Origin: Halomonas sp. TA22
GTDB lineage: Bacteria > Pseudomonadota > Gammaproteobacteria > Pseudomonadales > Halomonadaceae
Direction: 5' to 3'
DNA length: 64,000 nucleotides
Assembly (NCBI RefSeq): GCF_013009075.1
Contig: NZ_CP053108.1
Coordinates: 1,302,001 to 1,366,000, forward strand
Of this stretch, positions 63,891-64,000 are shown one piece after another. Numbering within the stretch: the stretch's first letter is position 1; each line of letters begins with the position of its first letter. The notes beneath the pieces were generated by a model. It did not search any database, had not been told where the DNA came from, and saw only the letters and a list, made by a program, of their open reading frames with translations. The position numbers and the translations under genes are program-made.

Positions 63891-64000
63891 TGCTGAGGCG
63901 TGATCTCCCCCTCGATACGCGCCATGGCTATCTGATTCGTCTGGCCGATGGCCGCATTGCGCCGTCACCGGAAGGGCTTTTGTGGCATGCCCCGCAAGCG
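63890..64000 (+). CDS. start of an unidentified gene after dnaQ (partial)
   Basis: ATG at 63890 overlaps the dnaQ TGA. The first 37 residues read MLRRDLPLDTRHGYLIRLAD and continue to the window's end without a stop. Too short to identify. Confidence 0.55.
   Translation, partial: MLRRDLPLDTRHGYLIRLADGRIAPSPEGLLWHAPQA

Noticed and set aside
1-64000. Insertion sequences, prophage, CRISPR arrays, tRNA or rRNA genes
   Set aside because: No transposase, integrase or repeat-spacer pattern was seen, and no cloverleaf or rRNA sequence was recognised on either strand.

Overview
The window reads as a chromosomal segment of a halophilic gammaproteobacterium, most likely a Halomonas-type member of the Halomonadaceae. 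The reasons are high-GC coding sequence, a complete Na+-pumping NADH:quinone oxidoreductase, TRAP/TAXI and SulP transport, and gene runs shared with Pseudomonas (topA followed by two small genes; mfd - long GAPDH - nqrABCDEF - apbE - nqrM - sthA; pilB-pilC-pilD-coaE-yacG). No rRNA, tRNA, insertion sequence, prophage or CRISPR array was recognised.

Layout. 1-5.4 kb: 3' end of topA, two small conserved genes, a NYN-domain protein, a divergent CDF transporter, a YbiT-type ABC-F ATPase and a DUF4202-type protein. 5.5-8.0 kb: cell-envelope genes (two L,D-transpeptidases around an Lpp/OprI lipoprotein). 8.1-22.2 kb: mfd, divergent gap, the nqr operon with an eroded apbE and nqrM, then sthA; this is the redox and sodium-energy block. 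22.3-29 kb: a minus-strand run pilB-pilC-pilD-coaE-yacG-tus, with pilA on the other strand. 29-30.5 kb: small genes including a Cys-rich copper-binding four-helix protein. 30.9-37.9 kb: a Lap-type type I secretion operon (TolC-OmpA fusion, LapB ABC exporter, LapC adaptor, LuxR-type regulator) followed by the retention module of a giant adhesin, which ends abruptly. 37.8-45 kb: a minus-strand operon TAXI-TRAP binding protein, TRAP permease, enoyl-CoA hydratase, two Pim-like acyl-CoA dehydrogenases and the first 20 codons of a flavoprotein resembling ETF-quinone oxidoreductase. 45.2-53.8 kb: SulP, beta-alanine catabolism (bauA-mmsA), an unknown HTH-like protein, rarD, an omega-amidase and rsuA. 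53.9-59.6 kb: yejABEF oligopeptide ABC transporter with a stop codon inside yejF. 59.7-64 kb: mltD, gloB, methyltransferase, rnhA, dnaQ and the start of one further gene.

The most unusual place is 37.74-37.88 kb. Seven 9-bp PEE repeats of the adhesin gene run directly into the antisense start of the flavoprotein gene, so both the body of the adhesin and the body of the flavoprotein are missing. This is either a large deletion or rearrangement, or an assembly collapse at a repetitive adhesin gene. Other points that deserve a second look: the ApbE homologue in the nqr operon has lost its flavin-transfer motifs; the CDF transporter has three of its four usual site-A metal ligands replaced by Asn; a Tus homologue lies about 9 kb from a Ter-like sequence upstream of nqrA; yejF carries a CAG-to-TAG type nonsense codon; and the distal part of pilA is strikingly AT-rich. 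All functional calls come from reading motifs by eye; no database search was run.
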